Assembly: GCF_905475395.1 (NCBI RefSeq)
Contig: NC_058338.1
Span: 98,441,435-98,505,434, forward strand
Length of the DNA: 64,000 bases
Direction of reading: 5' to 3'
DNA from: Chrysoperla carnea
Taxonomy: Eukaryota > Arthropoda > Insecta > Neuroptera > Chrysopidae
Of this stretch, positions 1-12,892 are shown piece after piece. The notes under the pieces were generated by a model. It saw only the letters and a list, made by a program, of their open reading frames with translations, ran no database searches and had not been told where the DNA came from. Position 1 is the first letter of the stretch, and each line of letters begins with the position of its first letter. Made by a program: the position numbers and the translations under genes.

Positions 1-1506
1 CTACAAAAGCGTGCTTTTTACTTTTTGAACCTTAAATTCCTTTAGCTTTTCTGATCGACCAATCTTTAAAGACTGATTTTTAATTTATCAAACTATAGTT
101 TGGTGTGAAATATACAAACTTTCCAATTGACCCTGCTTGATTTTTATTAATTACCTCTATTTTTTTATTTTTATTTATTTTTTTATTTTTTATTTTATTT
201 ATTTATTTATTTTTTTTTATTTTTTTTATTTTTATTTTTTGAACTTATAGAAATCATTTTCTACTGTTTAGTTCAGTTAGTTCAAAAAATACTAAATAAT
301 AATTTATTTATTCGATATATGTAATTTTTGGTTTTACAAAAAGATTTGATTTCATAGATAAAATTCTTTTAATGAATAATTTAAAAAAAAAAATCTCAAA
401 TAATTAAACTAACATGTGCCAAAGGCCATTTTCTCTAATATGTTTTTTCATAATAGTAGATTATAAAAGCCATAATAAATTTTACCACTCATATCATGTA
501 AATGAATACTAAAACTTAATTAACAAATTATGCTAATCGTAATTAAATATGTCGCAATCATATGCAAAAATTTATGCATGCTACTATTTTCAACAAACTA
601 TTTACATCAATATATTATAAATTAGATGCTATATTGAACACAAGCGTTTAAAGATGCTATTTTATACATTGTTTATAGTATTTATCGAACTGTAACCTGC
701 AACTTCGTATGCATGAAAAATATTAACCTTTTATACAGAGTGTTATCTAATTAACCATGTCTAATTTGAATTTAAGTTCATTAGGGCGAACGAAAGTGGT
801 CTTCAATATAAAGCGTAATTTCCGAGATATCTTTAATCCAATCACAAAACATTTGGAGTCAGATAGAGTCTTATTTCATATTAAGGGCAGAATAATATTT
901 TAGAAGGCCTTAACAAGATCACGCCAAAATAGTTTAAAAATGTTAATACCTTCTTTATAATATTTTTTTTTAAGTTAACCAAAAATGCCGGATTTTTCAC
1001 TTTTTGTTAATTTTAAATAATTATTATAAACAAGGTATTAAAATTTTTTAAACTCTTTTGACGTGATCTTTTTAAATATATATATAAAAAGGGCTCCGCG
1101 AAGCTAAAAAATTTTTGGTCAATTATATAAACATTTATTTTACAATAAAATTTACAATAAAAACAAAAATTCCAGAAACTGAATAAACAATTGTCTGACT
1201 TGTTGAAATTAACATTAAGATAAATTTCCAACGATAATAAATTCTTTAAGGTCTACTCTGAATAAAAAGTTCTTAATTTCAACCGATTTGAAGTTGTCTC
1301 AACCTCATCGCGAAATCAAATATGTCGAATGGAGCCACGGTTGTGATACAACTACCGTTCAGGGTTGAGTGGTGAAGTTAACACAAACGCATGAGTTATT
1401 TGCATGACAGTAATATACTAACAAATTTTTTTGTTAAATTTTTCTAACAAAACATTGTTGTTTTGAAATGCAACATAGTTCATAACAATCGTGAGCAGGT
1501 TTATTT
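1..1506. other. Gene-free AT-rich DNA
   Basis: Contains a T-rich (ATTT)n tract at 139-240 and no supported gene. Short ORFs are chance. Confidence 0.7.
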
Positions 1507-1520
1507 AAAAAAAAAGTAGA

Positions 1521-1612
1521 TGTCTTCGAGCCAGATTTGAACCACCATCATATGAATTACTATTGATTTTAATGTCTTATGTCCAACGCTGTACCAACTG
1601 CTCTACCGATGG
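1521..1612 (-). tRNA. tRNA-like sequence, probably pseudogene
   Basis: On the minus strand the sequence has a box A-like GGTAGAGCAGTTGGTACAGC and box B GGTTCAAATC, ends in GGCTCGAAGA, and has a T9 run 6 bp downstream (1,507-1,515) that would stop RNA polymerase III. The middle is too long and the anticodon is unclear; an intron of Tyr type is possible. More likely a pseudogene or SINE head. Confidence 0.4.
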
Positions 1613-3543
1613 GTGATATACATATATATATTATATATATATAAATGTTATGTTGGTTTGTGTATACTTCAAAAACTCAAAAAGCTCTGCATCGATTCAG
1701 CTGAAATTTTTACACGATATACAACCCGCTTAAAGGATGGCTTTTATCTATTTTTACTCTCGGCGCAAGTGGGTTATGGAGGGGGAAGTGGGGATGAGCA
1801 ATCAATTATTTTCAAATTACCCAAGAAAGGTATCGAATAAAAGAGCATGACGTGTAGATTACCTACATAACTATAACCCCCGACGCAAGGGGAAATAGAA
1901 GTGGAATAGAAGTGGGATGCACAATCTGAACTCTTTTATCGGTCGGTTGTCAAATTTTATAAAATTTACAAGCTGTTCTCATCTATTTTCATGAAATCAT
2001 AATGTGCCACAGCAAAGCGTGATAGGGTACAGCTAATAATAAATATATATATTAGACTGTAGATACACATCACTATCATCATCTCAGAAACTTGCAGATT
2101 TAGTTCGCACTCCACTCACGACATTGCGCATCAATCAATTATGAATTATTCGGAGCATTTTTTTAATATTTTTCGGAGATGTGAATGCTTTTTTTAACGA
2201 TACCCTACATCTTTCACCCAATTGTTTTTAATGCATAAAAATGTCTGTATTCGCTGACTGAAGAAATAATTTAAAAATTTTCTAATTTCGTTGATGCATT
2301 TTGTTCTACAATATCGCATGCAGAGTCCAACAGGCAATTACACTTAACTACAAAAAAAAAAATTAGTTAATTTAAGGCGAATTGGTTTTTACTGCAGAAA
2401 CGAAACTTAAAATTGCAAAAAAAATTCCGATAAAAGTGGGGAAAAAAGCAAATATATTGTAAAAAAAGCAAATATATTATAAAATTTTTTAAGGGAATAA
2501 GAATTCCATCCTATTGTGTAATTACTATTGCAGGTTTTCCTTTTATTTTTCGGAAAGGCTAGTATATGTGTATTTAGTTTTTATTCTCTTTATTAGCTAA
2601 AGAACCAGTAAACCAGCAGACGACACATACTTAAAGAAATCCTAAAAATTCCTTAGTTAGTCGGTTGTACTTACCTACTTATCGACCATGAGGTGGGAGC
2701 TAGCTAAGCGTTGCGTGGTGAGCATTCCTCAGGTGCGAATGGTGTCAAATTATGCCAATGTGTGATATGTCAAATTATACTGTTATACTAAATAAAGTAT
2801 TTGATGAAACTTGAAATTTATATATTTATATATGTTATTTTTGCAAGTATTAGAAAAAGGCAGACGGGTCTGACGATTTCTTTGACCAGGCAGACCGTAA
2901 AATCTTTTCTCCCGCGTGAGCATACGAATATATATTTTCGCCAAATTTTCATTAACATCTGCTGCTTTATAGCTGCAAGAATACCGATGAAAGGTGAAAT
3001 CGCCTATCATCTACGTCCACTGATTTTTTTGAACAACCAAACTTTTGGATGATGTCGAATGATGCACTTTGTAAAAGCTAATAATATTTGCAAAAGCGTC
3101 TGGAATTTCAACATATTTCGTCAAAAAACCGAAAGGTCCCTCGTTTCCTATGTTGAAAATGGCAGGATTGAAGCCCGAGTTGGCAAATGGAACCCACTCA
3201 AGCTTTTGGCTAATAATTCAGCCAGTTCTCTATATATTTTGATAATTTTTATGAAATTTTTCGTTGCTACGAGTTCTAATAAGCATCCAAATATGGGAAG
3301 ATACATTTTGTGATTTCTTCATTTTTTCAACAATTAAAAAATTAAAATAATTATGTCATTTATCTTACCTTTAGTAATATTTTTTGTAATGACACATTTT
3401 TCCCTTATCCATTCAAAGGCAGCAAGTATGTTTGTATATTTATATAATTCATATTAATGGGAGATCCAGACCAAGAAAAAATCCGTTGAATTTACTAAAG
3501 CTTTGAAGACTGGTTATAGTAGTTGTGTACACAAACATACTGC
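1613..3543. other. Gene-free AT-rich DNA
   Basis: A short (TA)n run at 1,617-1,642. Nothing else recognisable; the small ORFs show no motif. Confidence 0.6.
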
Positions 3544-3852
3544 GATCAGTCAAGCCAGCGATAGAACAGAGGTCAGATATATGCTATCGAAACGGTTATG
3601 ATTTCCGTGATACTTAAATGGAGTTACTAAATATGAGAATTGTTAGATAGATTGTATATTGCAATAAATAACAGTTATGACCAGTCAAGTGAGTCAACAG
3701 TTATGAGTCAATCAAATATTAGAACAGAGGTAATCAGTCAGCCCTTATGTATATACAATAAATAAAAAAGTTTCAGTTATGATTGCCGTGGTATTTAAAT
3801 AAATTTAGTAAAGCTGAAAATTGTTATACAGCTTGTATATTGTATATCTGAC
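3544..3852. repeat. Diverged direct duplication
   Basis: Two units (about 3,544-3,672 and 3,700-3,852) share AGAACAGAGGT, GGTTATGATTTCCGTG / AGTTATGATTGCCGTG, GAAAATTGTTA and TTGTATATTG. Old tandem duplication, non-coding. Confidence 0.55.
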
Positions 3853-4239
3853 CTTTGAAGTTGACATTTGAAAATAATTTTTAGTTAACTTGTTTATTTC
3901 AATTGACTTTTCAGCAGAAAATTTTATATTTTACGTATAACGTCTTATGCCAATAGAATTGTACGTCTTTTTTTCGGTTACAAGTTAGAAGTGTTGTTAA
4001 TCTCTAGGAGGAGGGGTACTCACATAATGGACCTGCCGAGATCACTCGCCCGGAACCTGGGGACTGGAGTTATTAAACAAATTCGGCTGGAAATTTAGTT
4101 TTGCTTCCTTGTAAGCGATATAACTCGTAAATGGGGCACTTTATGATACTGGCGCTATAGAACTTTTAGTTCCTTAGATGGTTTTTTATAACTTGAAAAA
4201 AAAATCTTCCTTCTCCCCGCGGGGACCATTGAAATATAG

Positions 4240-4365
4240 AGTAAAGTGAAGCTTAAGTCTTCGAAATAATGGGTACTGGCTGTTTAAATCGCTATATAAA
4301 CTACTGGATTTGTTTTTCCAGTTTTTATTAAACACACTGTCGGGTTTTGAGGGTTTTAATTTAAT
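4240..4365. repeat. Partial relative of the 9,864 MITE
   Basis: Shares TGGGTACTGGCTGTTTAAAT, AAACTACTGGATTTGTTT and the ACGCACT-like end with the right half of the element at 9,864-10,068. Confidence 0.5.
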
Positions 4366-4383
4366 TTTTTATTTTTAAGCCAC

Positions 4384-4625
4384 GAATCAAAAAAAAGCAG
4401 TATTATAAGTTTGACGGCTATATGTGTCTGTTTCGTTTGAAAGATAATTTAATGAAGAGTGTTTTTAGCTCTGTTTCAAGTGCGAGTTTAGGTGCCAGAA
4501 GGCTCTAAGGAAAATGGTAATTTAATAGAGAGTGTTCTTAGATACGTTTCAAGTGCGAGTTTAGGGCTCCGTACTCCAAAATTTTATCGGGAGTTTTTTA
4601 AATTTTGTAAATTTCACTTGACCGA
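4384..4625 (+). repeat. Dispersed repeat B, second copy
   Basis: Same block order as 49,380-49,715 but shorter. Two internal near-repeats (GAGTGTTTTTAGCTC.. and GAGTGTTCTTAGATAC..) are visible. Confidence 0.6.
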
Positions 4626-5004
4626 CCACTTTTTAGTTATTATTTTCAAATACCGATTCAATGATATTTCCCTTACCAGTTCGCCTACCATCATTTTTTT
4701 CTTTTTCACAATATGACGTCTAGTTGTCTCCATATTTAATTTTCATTACTGCTACGTTTTTAGTGACAAAATCGGCAAAAAATGTTTGGTCTCTACAGTG
4801 CTACAAAAATAAAACGAATTTCGGAGGTAAAAAGGAAGAGCAACAGTTCGTATGGAAAATCTAAAAATCCTTCCTCATGGTTTCGGATTCAGAACTACAC
4901 TTGATTCGGCTTGGCTTTGGCTATCGCTTTGTTTGCAAGTTTATGCCAAAAAAATTATGTGAAAGCCAAAAATTGAAAATTTTGACTCAAGATGTTTTAC
5001 GACT

Positions 5005-5195
5005 ATAAGCCTAACTGGCCGAGCGGTCTAAGGCGATAGTCATTAGCCGTTTGTCTACTTAGAATTAGGTTGCGGGTTTGAATCCAGGCAACGGCACTGT
5101 GAGCAATTATAATTAATGGGGCGGTAAAATTGATCACATTGTCGTCGCTTGGATAAGAACGAAGTAACCGACTTCACTTCACCCACATCATAAAT
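5005..5195 (+). mobile_element. SINE-like unit with Leu/Ser-tRNA-type head
   Basis: Box A TGGCCGAGCGGTCTAAGGCG (from 5,016) resembles tRNA-Leu/Ser. Box B GGTTTGAATCC lies at about 5,075. An unrelated tail follows. The arms do not fold as a complete class II tRNA, so I call it a tRNA-derived retroposon or pseudogene. Confidence 0.55.
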
Positions 5196-5984
5196 ATACT
5201 TGTATATATGGCTGTAGTTTAATAAATAAAGATTAACAAATAATGATGTGGGTGGCTTCTGTTATGGGCGTGAATGTCAGAGAAACGGAGGTTAAACCCC
5301 ATTATTTATTTATTTATGTATGTTTTACGATTACAAACACACCAACGTTTCTGTTGACAAAGATTTTTTCTCATAATGGAATAGCTATTTTTAATATACA
5401 TAGGTACTCTCTTGATGACAAAATCATTATGTTATAATTTTATGTCAAAATTTGATTACCATATTAATAAAATATATGTATATCGTGACCAGTTTATAAC
5501 GCTCCACCCCCGCCTTTTTTATTTTTTTTAAAGTGCGAAAATTTGAAGAAAAAAAAAAAAAAGATTTAGTTACTTTTAATTTAGTTAATTTCAAGCAAGA
5601 TAATTTTTGTTGGTCCAAAATTTTAAAAGATGACATTATTCCACTCTTGATTTTCAAACTAACCATTATATCCCTTATGTTTTTGCATAGAAGAAAAAAC
5701 AATTCAATGACAAACTCCAAAGATTGACAATCAATTATACGATAAACGGCGGTAAACACACTGACTTAAGGTTCACAGCTCGAAATCCAGAAATGACAGC
5801 ACAAAAAATTATTTGAATGCGGTTTTTGGCATTCGACTCGTTAGATCGTCAGGAAATTTTGTGACCTAGTCTGATTTATAAGAAATTAAAAATATGTAAT
5901 TAGCATAATTAATATGCATTTTATAATTACATTTTAATTTGACTGTTAATATTAAATTCACAATGCGGTTGATAGTGATGGCAA

Positions 5985-6205
5985 TGATTTCAAACTTGTC
6001 ACGCGGGGGTTTTCGGGTCTCAGAGGTACCTGGTACTCAGGGTAAACGGTTCCTCGATATCTAGTGGAGTTTCCGGGAAATTTTTGGGGTCATTGATCAC
6101 GAATATCTTATCAGAATTCAGCTCCGAGGTACCTGCTGCAACGGTATCACCGTTGCCTCCCGGAGTTTTCGAGAAATTCGTCATATAATCAGTCCAAACT
6201 CGCAA
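5985..6205. repeat. GC-richer repeat-like patch
   Basis: Words GAGGTACCTGGTACTC and GGGAAATTTTTGGGGTCATTG stand out from the AT-rich surroundings, and CGAGGTACCTG recurs inside. It looks like a dispersed repeat. The minus-strand ORF here has no recognisable product. Confidence 0.35.
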
Positions 6206-7702
6206 TTTTAACTGCTAAAATTTATAAATTTAAAATCGTAAGGGGTATTCAAAAATTTACCTACTTATCCGTTCAATGCCTAGTCACGGTAGGGAAATCA
6301 AATTGACGCCAGCGCTTCCATTGAATAATTTTGGAGTAAAAGGTGGTTGATATTATTCCATTTTTTACATGTAAAGTGTATAACAAATGTCAGATTAAAA
6401 TTATTGAAAAATAATAATTAATTAACTTTGTTGCATTAGAGATTGTGAAAATAAGAGACAAAATTGCATAAATAGTAGCAACACTTGTTAAAAATTTCAA
6501 AATGTTATTAAATTTTTGAATGTATTAACCGTATATACAATCCATAGAATTATATGTTCTTCCAAACAATCATTAATAAAGAAGTATATCGTTACCATAG
6601 AAAACGCCACGAAGAAAACTCATGCATGGTACACATAAAGGGCATTAATGAGAATGCATATACATGATTTAAAGATAATCGCACACTGTTTTTATTAATT
6701 TAAAACTTTAACGAGAGAACTATCTTATTAAATTTACATCTGTATTATTTGTCAACTTAGTAAGATATTTGTGCATTTTATAATGAATTAAAGCAAATCA
6801 AAGTAATTGCAATCGAAAGAAAAAATATTGAAAAATTATGTTCAAAATTTCATGCATTTTATTTTATTTTCCAAGACTATAAAATGTAGTAAATTCAATT
6901 TATAAAAAATGTTTCAAATAAAGATAAATTTTTTAATTTGCAGCATTTGTATTTGACCAATTAATAGATTTTTTTTTAAAGGAGAGAGGCTGTTTTGTTG
7001 GAAAATTATCAAAAATCCACCACTGAATTTTCCCGCATTATCCTAAATCAATGTGGACTTATCTAACAGACTATATCATTATTATTATTCAATAAAATTA
7101 CTGAAAACAAAAGTTTTTTTTTCAACATGATTTTTGCTTATATTATTAAAGAAAGAAATAAAATATTTCTATTTCCGGTGTGAAAAAGAAAAGAAAAAGT
7201 TTCTTTTTCTGATTTTCATTTACAGAAAATATCCACAAATCTATAATATATCCTAAAAGTAAAAAGTTTTTTTATTTAACTTTTAACATTTTTTATACAA
7301 AAATTTTTTTGTTAATTTTATGAAGGAGAATTATTTAATTAAACCTGAAAAAAAATCACATTTTCTATTATGTTTACAATATTCTAACACAATTGAAAAT
7401 TTATATAGGTCTTTATACGAATAAATGATTCAAACAATTTGAATTTTAATTTTTGGGGCTCTATAAAACCGCGCCATTCAAATTAATGATTGGAAATTAA
7501 TTAATTCTTTGAAAGTGCACAATTCAAATTTGTCTTGTAGTCTTCGAATGGTTTAATGGGTCTCTATTGGTAGAGAGAAACACGAATTCAAAACATAAAT
7601 TACAGTAAATACCACGATACTCGAAATAAAATTGTATATTAAGAAATTCTATTTAAAAAATACAATTAAAAAACATACAACGTACTTCGCTGAATATCGA
7701 TA

Positions 7703-7729
7703 TTTCGATTGCAATGCAATCATCGTCAG
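7703..7729 (-). ncRNA. Hammerhead ribozyme core, Penelope type
   Basis: On the minus strand: CTGACGA, stem II GATTGC/GCAATC with a 3-nt loop, then GAAA. This is the complete conserved catalytic core (CUGANGA..GAAA). Flanking bases could form the very short stems seen in Penelope-associated hammerheads. No Penelope ORF is nearby, so it is a solo terminal-repeat remnant or independent retrozyme-like sequence. Confidence 0.6.
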
Positions 7730-9863
7730 TAGCAAAATTTATTCATATAACATTTTACAAAAAATTAAAAAATTAAAATAAATAAGCAAAACATTACCAA
7801 CAAAACAGTAACGATTTACAAAAAATAAAAATACAAAAATTATCACAAATTTGAAGCAATAATAAATGCGAAAATTTAGAATTCGATTTAATTAATAAAA
7901 ATTGAGTGGAAATATTTCTCATAAACAAAGGTATAGCAAGTTTTACTTAAATTTATCATCTAAATATATTTTCAGAATTTGGAATTTTTCGATTAGTAAA
8001 ATGGATAGGTAATATATTAAATACAATAACTAACTTAATCAGAAAATTAGTGACCTGACTTCTAAAAATCATATCAGTCACGACGTTTTTTTAATACTTT
8101 TTTTCTAGTTTTTCTTACAATTCTAATATATTATATTTTCACTTTTCTAAACATATGTTTAGAAGTTTATCTTGAATAATTTTTGTGGAGAAAAAAAAAC
8201 AATGATTTTTCAACTCAATTAATTCGTTATATTACGACCCTCACAATAGGCAATCTGGTCATAAGAAAAACTCCCGCAGATTTAGCAATAATAAATCCTC
8301 CATGATAATAATTTTCTATTTTATAAACTTTACTGTTTCTTAAAAAGTAGTTCTGGAAGTGGGATAAAATTTTGTAAAATGGTCACTTACGATGAACAAT
8401 GATATATTCAATTTTTTCCAATACATTTCATTTTACGAAAAAGGGATTTTGCAATTTTTTGAATGCTATTTTATGCCATCAACGAGTAAAAACTTTATCG
8501 TTTTTAGTAAATATTAACCAAATTGAATTTTTTATCGTAAGCATAATTGTAGAGAATAAAATTTAGTATACTTAATTAATCTTCTAAACAAGTTTAATAT
8601 TTAGAAAGATGTTTGTTAATTTTATTCGAAAAATTTCCAAGTGTACCAACGATAATTAACAAAATCAAATTTAAATTTTCATTTTAACCAAAGTTATAGA
8701 TAATAAAATTTACTCCGTTTTATCGTCTAAGCAACTTTTTCAATTTTAATTTTTAGAAAGAATTTCATTAATTTTAATCGAAAAATTCTCAACGATAATT
8801 AAAAAGAATCTAACTCGTTAAAGGTACAATGGATTCAAAAATTTCTAAGGATTTTTTTTTTTAGAATTATAATATATACTCTATAATCACTCGGCTCTTC
8901 TAAAGTTTTGGGATATTTTGAATTTTCATCTAATTTACGCATAAAATTATTTTAATAAATATGTACATCAAATTTCTAACATAATCACATGAAAAAAAAT
9001 ATTTTTTTTTAAACTAAAAAAAACTATTTTAATGAAATATAAACTTACATTTTTTTTATGAAATAGAAGAATTTTTCTAAAAAAAAATTTTTTTTCGTTA
9101 AAAGTTTCTCTTTCTCGATTTATCTCACAATAAAAATCAAACACATATCTCTATTCAGAAGGCGAATAAAAATTTTCAGACGAAACTTAATAATTAAAAC
9201 CAAAAAACAATTACACATACACGCTTGTTATATAATCACACGCGCGCGTTTAAATAAAACGTTAAATCACGCGGCAAAATGTTAACAATAACGTTTGTAA
9301 TATGAATCATAATATTATGTACAAAAAAAAAATAAATTCGTACACACGAGAGTATTCGAAAGAAAACTGTACGATCGCAATGCAATGTATATAATATTGT
9401 TTTCGAGAAAATTTCTATGTTGTTCGAATATGTTGTAAAAGCATGGTAGTGATTTGATCAACTGTCGCTTATAGGATTCACAAAACTGACGAACATTACA
9501 TTTATAGACGAAGTGATTTATTGCAAGCTAGGATATTATGTTATATAAACTTCTGAATATACGGACGGACGGACCGCATATAACTCTATTTTATTTGTGA
9601 ACATCTATCAGGAATGCGCGCTAACATATTTATTTTATATCTGTAACTTTTTTAGTTAAGAACTGTTTATTTAAAACAAGTGGGAAATAACAACTATTAC
9701 TAGAAAATCCTCAAGAGGGGAATTTTGGGTAGTATCTCGAGCGCGTCAGATTACCATATAGGAGGTTCCTTGGACCTACCTTAATACCTCCACCAAATAT
9801 TAGCTCTTAATATGGGGAGACGATCAAATTAGTACAAATAAAACAAATAATTAAAAAAAAAAT

Positions 9864-10068
9864 AAAAAATCCGACTGCATTAATTAAAAACTAAAAAGAA
9901 ATAAAACAAGTCCAGTAGTTTACATAGCGACTTTAACAGTCGTGGCCCATTATTGAGAAAATTTGAACCGGTCTAGATTTAAATGGGTACCGGCTGTTAA
10001 AGTCGTTATGTAAACTACTGGATTTGTTTCTTTCTTTTCAGATTTTATTTAACGCACTCGAGATTTTT
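9864..10068. mobile_element. Foldback MITE, ~205 bp
   Basis: Left arm from AAAAATCCGACTGCATTAA through TCCAGTAGTTTACATA. Right arm is its reverse complement (TAACTACTGGA-type core, then TTAACGCACTCGAGATTTTT). Arms of about 75 bp surround a short centre. A related half-copy lies at 4,240-4,365. Confidence 0.6.
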
Positions 10069-10459
10069 ATTTTATTAAATTATTAATTTTTAATTTAAAC
10101 AAATTTATTAATCCTTTTTAAATTTGAACACTTATATATATATACTTATAACTTATATACATTTTTGTAATCTCCATTTAATTTCCTTTATTTTGATACC
10201 CTACTCGATAGGATTTGTTTTTTTTTTTTTTCATTAACGTATTACTACTTCGTTCCAAAAATTCGCCACTTTTTTTTCAAAAACCTATCTAAGAACACTT
10301 GTGTTTTTAAGTCAAATATAATGAAATGATACCTTAATTTTTAATCTCCATTGACACGTATGGAAGATACCAGGCAATAAAGAAATTTACAAACAAATAT
10401 ACATACATACATACATACAAGAATCGGGTAATAATAGTTTTTTCCTTTATCTGTTTTTA

Positions 10460-11060
10460 TACCATGTATATATGAAATATAAATAGTATATTAAGTTTCG
10501 TCCCAAGTTTGTAACGCTTAAAAATATTGATGCTACGAAAAAAATTTTGGTATAGGTGTTCATAGAATCACCTAATTAATCCATTTCCGGTTGTCCGTCC
10601 GTCCGTCTGTGGACACGATAACTCAAAAACGAAAAAAGATGTCGAGCTGAAATTTTTACAGCGTACTCAGGACGTAAAAAGTGAGGTCAAGTTCGTAAAT
10701 GAGCATCATAGGCCAATTGGGTCTTGGGTCCGTAGGAACCATCTTGTAAACCGTTAGAGATAGAACAAAAGTTTGAATGTAAAAAATGTTCCTTATAAAA
10801 AAATAAAAAACTTTTGTTTGAAACATTTTTTTGTAAACATCACTGTTTACCCACGAGAGCGTTAATTAGGTGCAAATTTTATAAGTATGTATTAATATAG
10901 GAATATCAGTTGTGTGTGTGTCTATTTAAAAGTGAATATCTTTTGTTATTTACGTGACGTCAAAAAAACAAACGACTGCGCATCAACACTGTCTATACAT
11001 GATATTTCAACAATTAACTCAGTCAATTGTTTGTTTTCACTTGTTATATAAATAAATGAT
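10460..11060 (+). repeat. Dispersed repeat A, copy 1
   Basis: Starts near ACCATGTATATATGAAATAT and includes AAGTTTGTAACGCTTAAAAA, GTCCGTCCGTCCGTCTGTGG, GATAACTCAAAAACGA and TTTACCCACGAGAGCG. It ends with AACAATTAACTCAGTCAATT. At least six copies or fragments occur in the window. Class unknown; non-coding. Confidence 0.7.
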
Positions 11061-11744
11061 AGAATTTTTCATGTATACGGAGTGTTGTACAATTGACTGC
11101 AGATCAAGACGATCGAAAAATCTCCTAACCTTTGGATCTGAGGCCTGGTTTGAGGGATACTGTTACTGGAAAATTTAAAAATCCTTCCATTCAGAGAAAA
11201 CTTTAAGCCAGCAAGCGTGGTAGGTGTGAATTTGTTAACAGCGACCGCCAAATAAATTAATTATCATCTAATTACCTCACTTTATTTTATTTATTATTGG
11301 CAATTCTTAGTATTTCTGAGAACACAAATCTATCTATATATATAATAATTGATCTAGAAGCTGAATCTAGAAGAATGGAATTTTGTACACCAGTCCCTTA
11401 AATGATGGAAGTGGGCATTGAGAAGGGATTTTGGAAATGCATCCCCTGAGGGATTAAAAAAGAGATGTGAATTTTGGATATGGAAAATCCTTAATAATTT
11501 TATAGACAAATATAGGTCAACCTCTACATGTGTTTTCAGGTTACCAAGGTTTTTTTTTAACTTCATGTGGTTTATTTTTACAGAGAATTCTAATTATTCT
11601 TCGCACAAGCGGTATGTAAGGAATGTTTCTTTATAAATTGAGTTACCGTTATACGAAATATTTGAAACAATGATTATACAGCTATATACTAAGGGCGTGT
11701 GTAGCGAATATTTAGTACGGTGAGCATAAAAGCTGGGGAGCCAA

Positions 11745-12792
11745 AATGGACATAAAGTTAGAGGAATTAGGCATAAATATTAGTGAAGAATATGAAGAAA
11801 CTATGCTACAAAAAACTATGAAAATAGTAGAGGAAAAAATTGAGAATGATGCCTACGGAAAAATGTTTACGGATATTAGAGGGAAAAAATCATTGCAATT
11901 TTTCGCCAGAATTAACCACTATTAGGATGGAGCGCATTATATTACTAATTTGGAGCTTAAGGTAGTTCCTCCGCGACCGTCCAGTCAAAAAGTTTTGGAC
12001 TAATACTATCATTCAGTGCATTAACTGTGCTATGACTATTATACATATACCATATATTATTTTCAAAAGACTGTAGTTCCTCACTACTGTTTCTAGTATA
12101 CATATAAGCACACACACTATGACATATGCCTTTAACATTAGTCTTCATATCTTTTCCACAAAAATCATCGCTAAAACGAGTTATTTATTTAAGTTTTTTA
12201 TCGAAACTATATGGTAAATAATTTTTATTTTTATTTATATATTTTCTAAATATAGTATTCTACATTATATTAGTTTTTCATAGAGATGGTGGACGTCATT
12301 CATTGGTAAATAAATATAATATTTGTAAATTTGTGTATTTTTATACACTTCTCCCATGTACACGTACAAATTGCGTCACTTTTAATTGCTAATATCTCAT
12401 GTATGGCATGGTAAATCATCTTCTAATTTTAACAGCAAGTGTATTATGAATTAAATATTTTATATTCTGAGTTTTGAGAAATTCTTGGAATATCACTTTC
12501 GTGTAGGTACTACCTTAATGAAAAAAGGGAATTGGCAAGATTTAGGCTTGGAGTTTGGAATTATGACAGTGCAAAGGATGTAGAAGGAAATAAAATATGT
12601 GCAATATGCAGTGAAAGTGAAAGTGAGGAGCATTTGATGTTATTTTGTGAAGGATTGAGTGAGATAAGGGCTAATTTGAAAAGTGGTAAAGATATAATTC
12701 AAATGATGGACTATAAAGAGGAACTTTAGCAAAAGGATATAGCTAGAGTTATTAAAAAAATATTAAGCGTAAGGAAGGAGAAGTTAGAGTAA
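11745..12792 (+). pseudogene. LINE C-terminal fragment interrupted by a MITE
   Basis: The frame from 11,745 (MDIKLEELGINISEEYEE..) runs to 11,957 with one stop, is broken by the MITE, and resumes at 12,521 with EKRELARFRLGVWNYD and a C-terminal zinc motif CAICSESESEEHLMLFC. Stops at 12,729 and 12,790 end it. Removing the MITE and one TTAA joins the two parts in frame, so this was coding when the MITE entered. An A-rich tail with (ATAA)n follows at 12,860-12,890. Confidence 0.6.
11958..12517. mobile_element. TTAA-flanked MITE, copy 1
   Basis: About 560 bp including both TTAA borders. Ends are TTAAGGTAGTTCC and GGTACTACCTTAA. TTAA duplication is typical of piggyBac-like elements, but a TA duplication cannot be excluded because the borders are palindromic. 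A second copy in opposite orientation lies at 50,690-51,237. The ORF inside is not meaningful. Confidence 0.72.
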
Positions 12793-12892
12793 CAATTTGT
12801 TTAATTTTTTTTTTTTATATGTATGATAGTTAAAATCTGTCAATTGATAATTTTTAGAGTCAAATAAATAAATAATAATAAAAAAAAGCTAT

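Larger units (their letters stand above)
5200..9860. other. Gene-free AT-rich DNA
   Basis: Apart from the patch at 5,985-6,205 and the hammerhead core at 7,703 I see no gene or element. GACGGACGGACC at 9,562 may be a scrap of repeat A. Confidence 0.6.
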
